DNA of 64,000 bases. Source: Agarilytica sp045430305 (GTDB lineage Bacteria; Pseudomonadota; Gammaproteobacteria; Pseudomonadales; Cellvibrionaceae). Shown here one piece after another: positions 63,475 to 64,000 of the stretch (within the stretch, counting starts at the first letter, position 1; the number at the start of each line of letters is the position of its first letter). A program made the position numbers and the translations under genes. Under the pieces are notes generated by a model. The model had not been told where the DNA came from. It saw nothing but the letters and a program-made list of their open reading frames with translations, and ran no database searches. Location of the stretch: contig JAILXW010000001.1 in the NCBI GenBank assembly GCA_045430305.1, forward strand, positions 1,364,001 through 1,428,000, written 5' to 3'.

Positions 63475-64000
63475 ATGCGCGCAAGCCAATTCCTCGTCGC
63501 CACGAAAAAAGAAACTCCGTCAGATGCCGAAGTCATTAGCCACCAACTGATGCTGCGAGCAGGCCTCATTCGCAAAATGGCTTCTGGCCTATACAACTGG
63601 CTGCCCCTTGGCCTACGCGTACTGCGCAAAGTTGAGGGCATTATTCGTAATGAAATGGAGCAAGTCGGCTCTCAGGAAGTCCTAATGCCCGTGGTGCAAC
63701 CATCTGAGCTTTGGCATGAATCAAAGCGGTGGGGTGAATACGGCCCAGAATTATTGCGTATTCAAGACCGCCACAACCGCGAGTTTTGTCTCGGCCCCAC
63801 TCACGAAGAAGTGATCACAGACTTAGTTCGCAACGAAATTAAGTCTTACAAGCAGTTACCAGCCAACTTCTTTCAGATTCAAACTAAATTTCGCGATGAG
63901 GTGCGCCCTCGCTTTGGTGTTATGCGCTCACGCGAATTCATAATGAAAGATGCCTATTCATTCCATATTTCACAAGAATCACTGCAAGACACATACGAGC
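63475..64000 (+). CDS. proS: Prolyl-tRNA synthetase, 5' part
   Basis: The first 175 codons are visible, starting at the ATG at 63475 with AAGG 6 nt upstream, and open to the window end. The start MRASQFLVATKKETPSDAE and the class II motifs (SGLYNWLPLGLRVLRK, then PTHEEVITDLVRNEI and FRDEVRPRFGVMRSREF) identify the bacterial ProRS. The editing domain (INS) and the anticodon-binding domain are beyond the edge. Confidence 0.96.
   Translation, partial: MRASQFLVATKKETPSDAEVISHQLMLRAGLIRKMASGLYNWLPLGLRVLRKVEGIIRNEMEQVGSQEVLMPVVQPSELWHESKRWGEYGPELLRIQDRHNREFCLGPTHEEVITDLVRNEIKSYKQLPANFFQIQTKFRDEVRPRFGVMRSREFIMKDAYSFHISQESLQDTYE

Overview
The window reads as a chromosomal segment of a marine-type gammaproteobacterium. 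The order Cellvibrionales (relatives of Saccharophagus or Teredinibacter) is my best guess, inferred from protein style, the ssb-MFS-uvrA neighbourhood shared with pseudomonads, the 407-residue EF-Tu and the tRNA-tufB-tRNA(Trp)-secE-nusG order. No rRNA operon, CRISPR array, complete insertion sequence or prophage was seen.

Layout. 1-9.3 kb: a degenerate RmlD-like gene cut by the window edge, ssb and a YajR-like transporter (minus strand), then a CsgD-like regulator and uvrA (plus), a small membrane protein, the nfeD-qmcA membrane quality-control pair, and a small DUF6471-like gene with a palindrome over its promoter. 9.5-12.4 kb: a large VolA-like lipoprotein lipase. 12.4-13.3 kb: about 0.9 kb without a gene. 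13.3-27.7 kb: the complete S10, spc and alpha ribosomal clusters on the minus strand (rpsJ to rplQ, including secY, rpmJ and rpoA). 27.8-29.0 kb: tuf copy 1. 29.0-37.5 kb: a block that is not normally found here, lying between tuf and fusA: a second EF-G, an AT-rich hybrid histidine kinase, a cadherin-like lipoprotein, a sulfotransferase-like gene and a YkgJ-like gene. 37.5-40.8 kb: the str genes fusA, rpsG and rpsL. 41.0-53.3 kb: rpoC, rpoB, rplL, rplJ, rplA, rplK, nusG and secE. 53.5-55.6 kb: tRNA-Trp, tuf copy 2 and four tRNAs (Thr, Gly, Tyr, Thr). 55.7-63.4 kb: a SPOR-like gene, coaX, birA, alr, aspS, fmdB-like, an HU-family gene with a histone-H1-like tail, and a HIT-family gene. 63.5 kb to the end: the start of proS.

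How it works together. More than 40 kb is the core transcription and translation machinery: ribosomal proteins, RNA polymerase alpha, beta and beta', EF-Tu twice, EF-G twice, NusG and the SecY/SecE translocon. At the major units I can read strong sigma70-type promoters (rpsL, rpsJ, tuf1, tRNA-tuf2) with GC-rich discriminators, as expected for growth-rate or stringent control. Intrinsic terminators or hairpins lie after rplQ, tuf1, tuf2, rplL, fusA2, aspS and HU, and, less usually, inside the str operon between rpsG and fusA.

I found no convincing new multi-gene system. The most interesting points are the 8.5-kb block that splits the str and S10 clusters, the internal terminator before fusA, two tuf genes that are near identical only inside the coding region, the palindrome over the promoter of the DUF6471-like gene, and the remnant IS-end-like repeats upstream of the HU gene.
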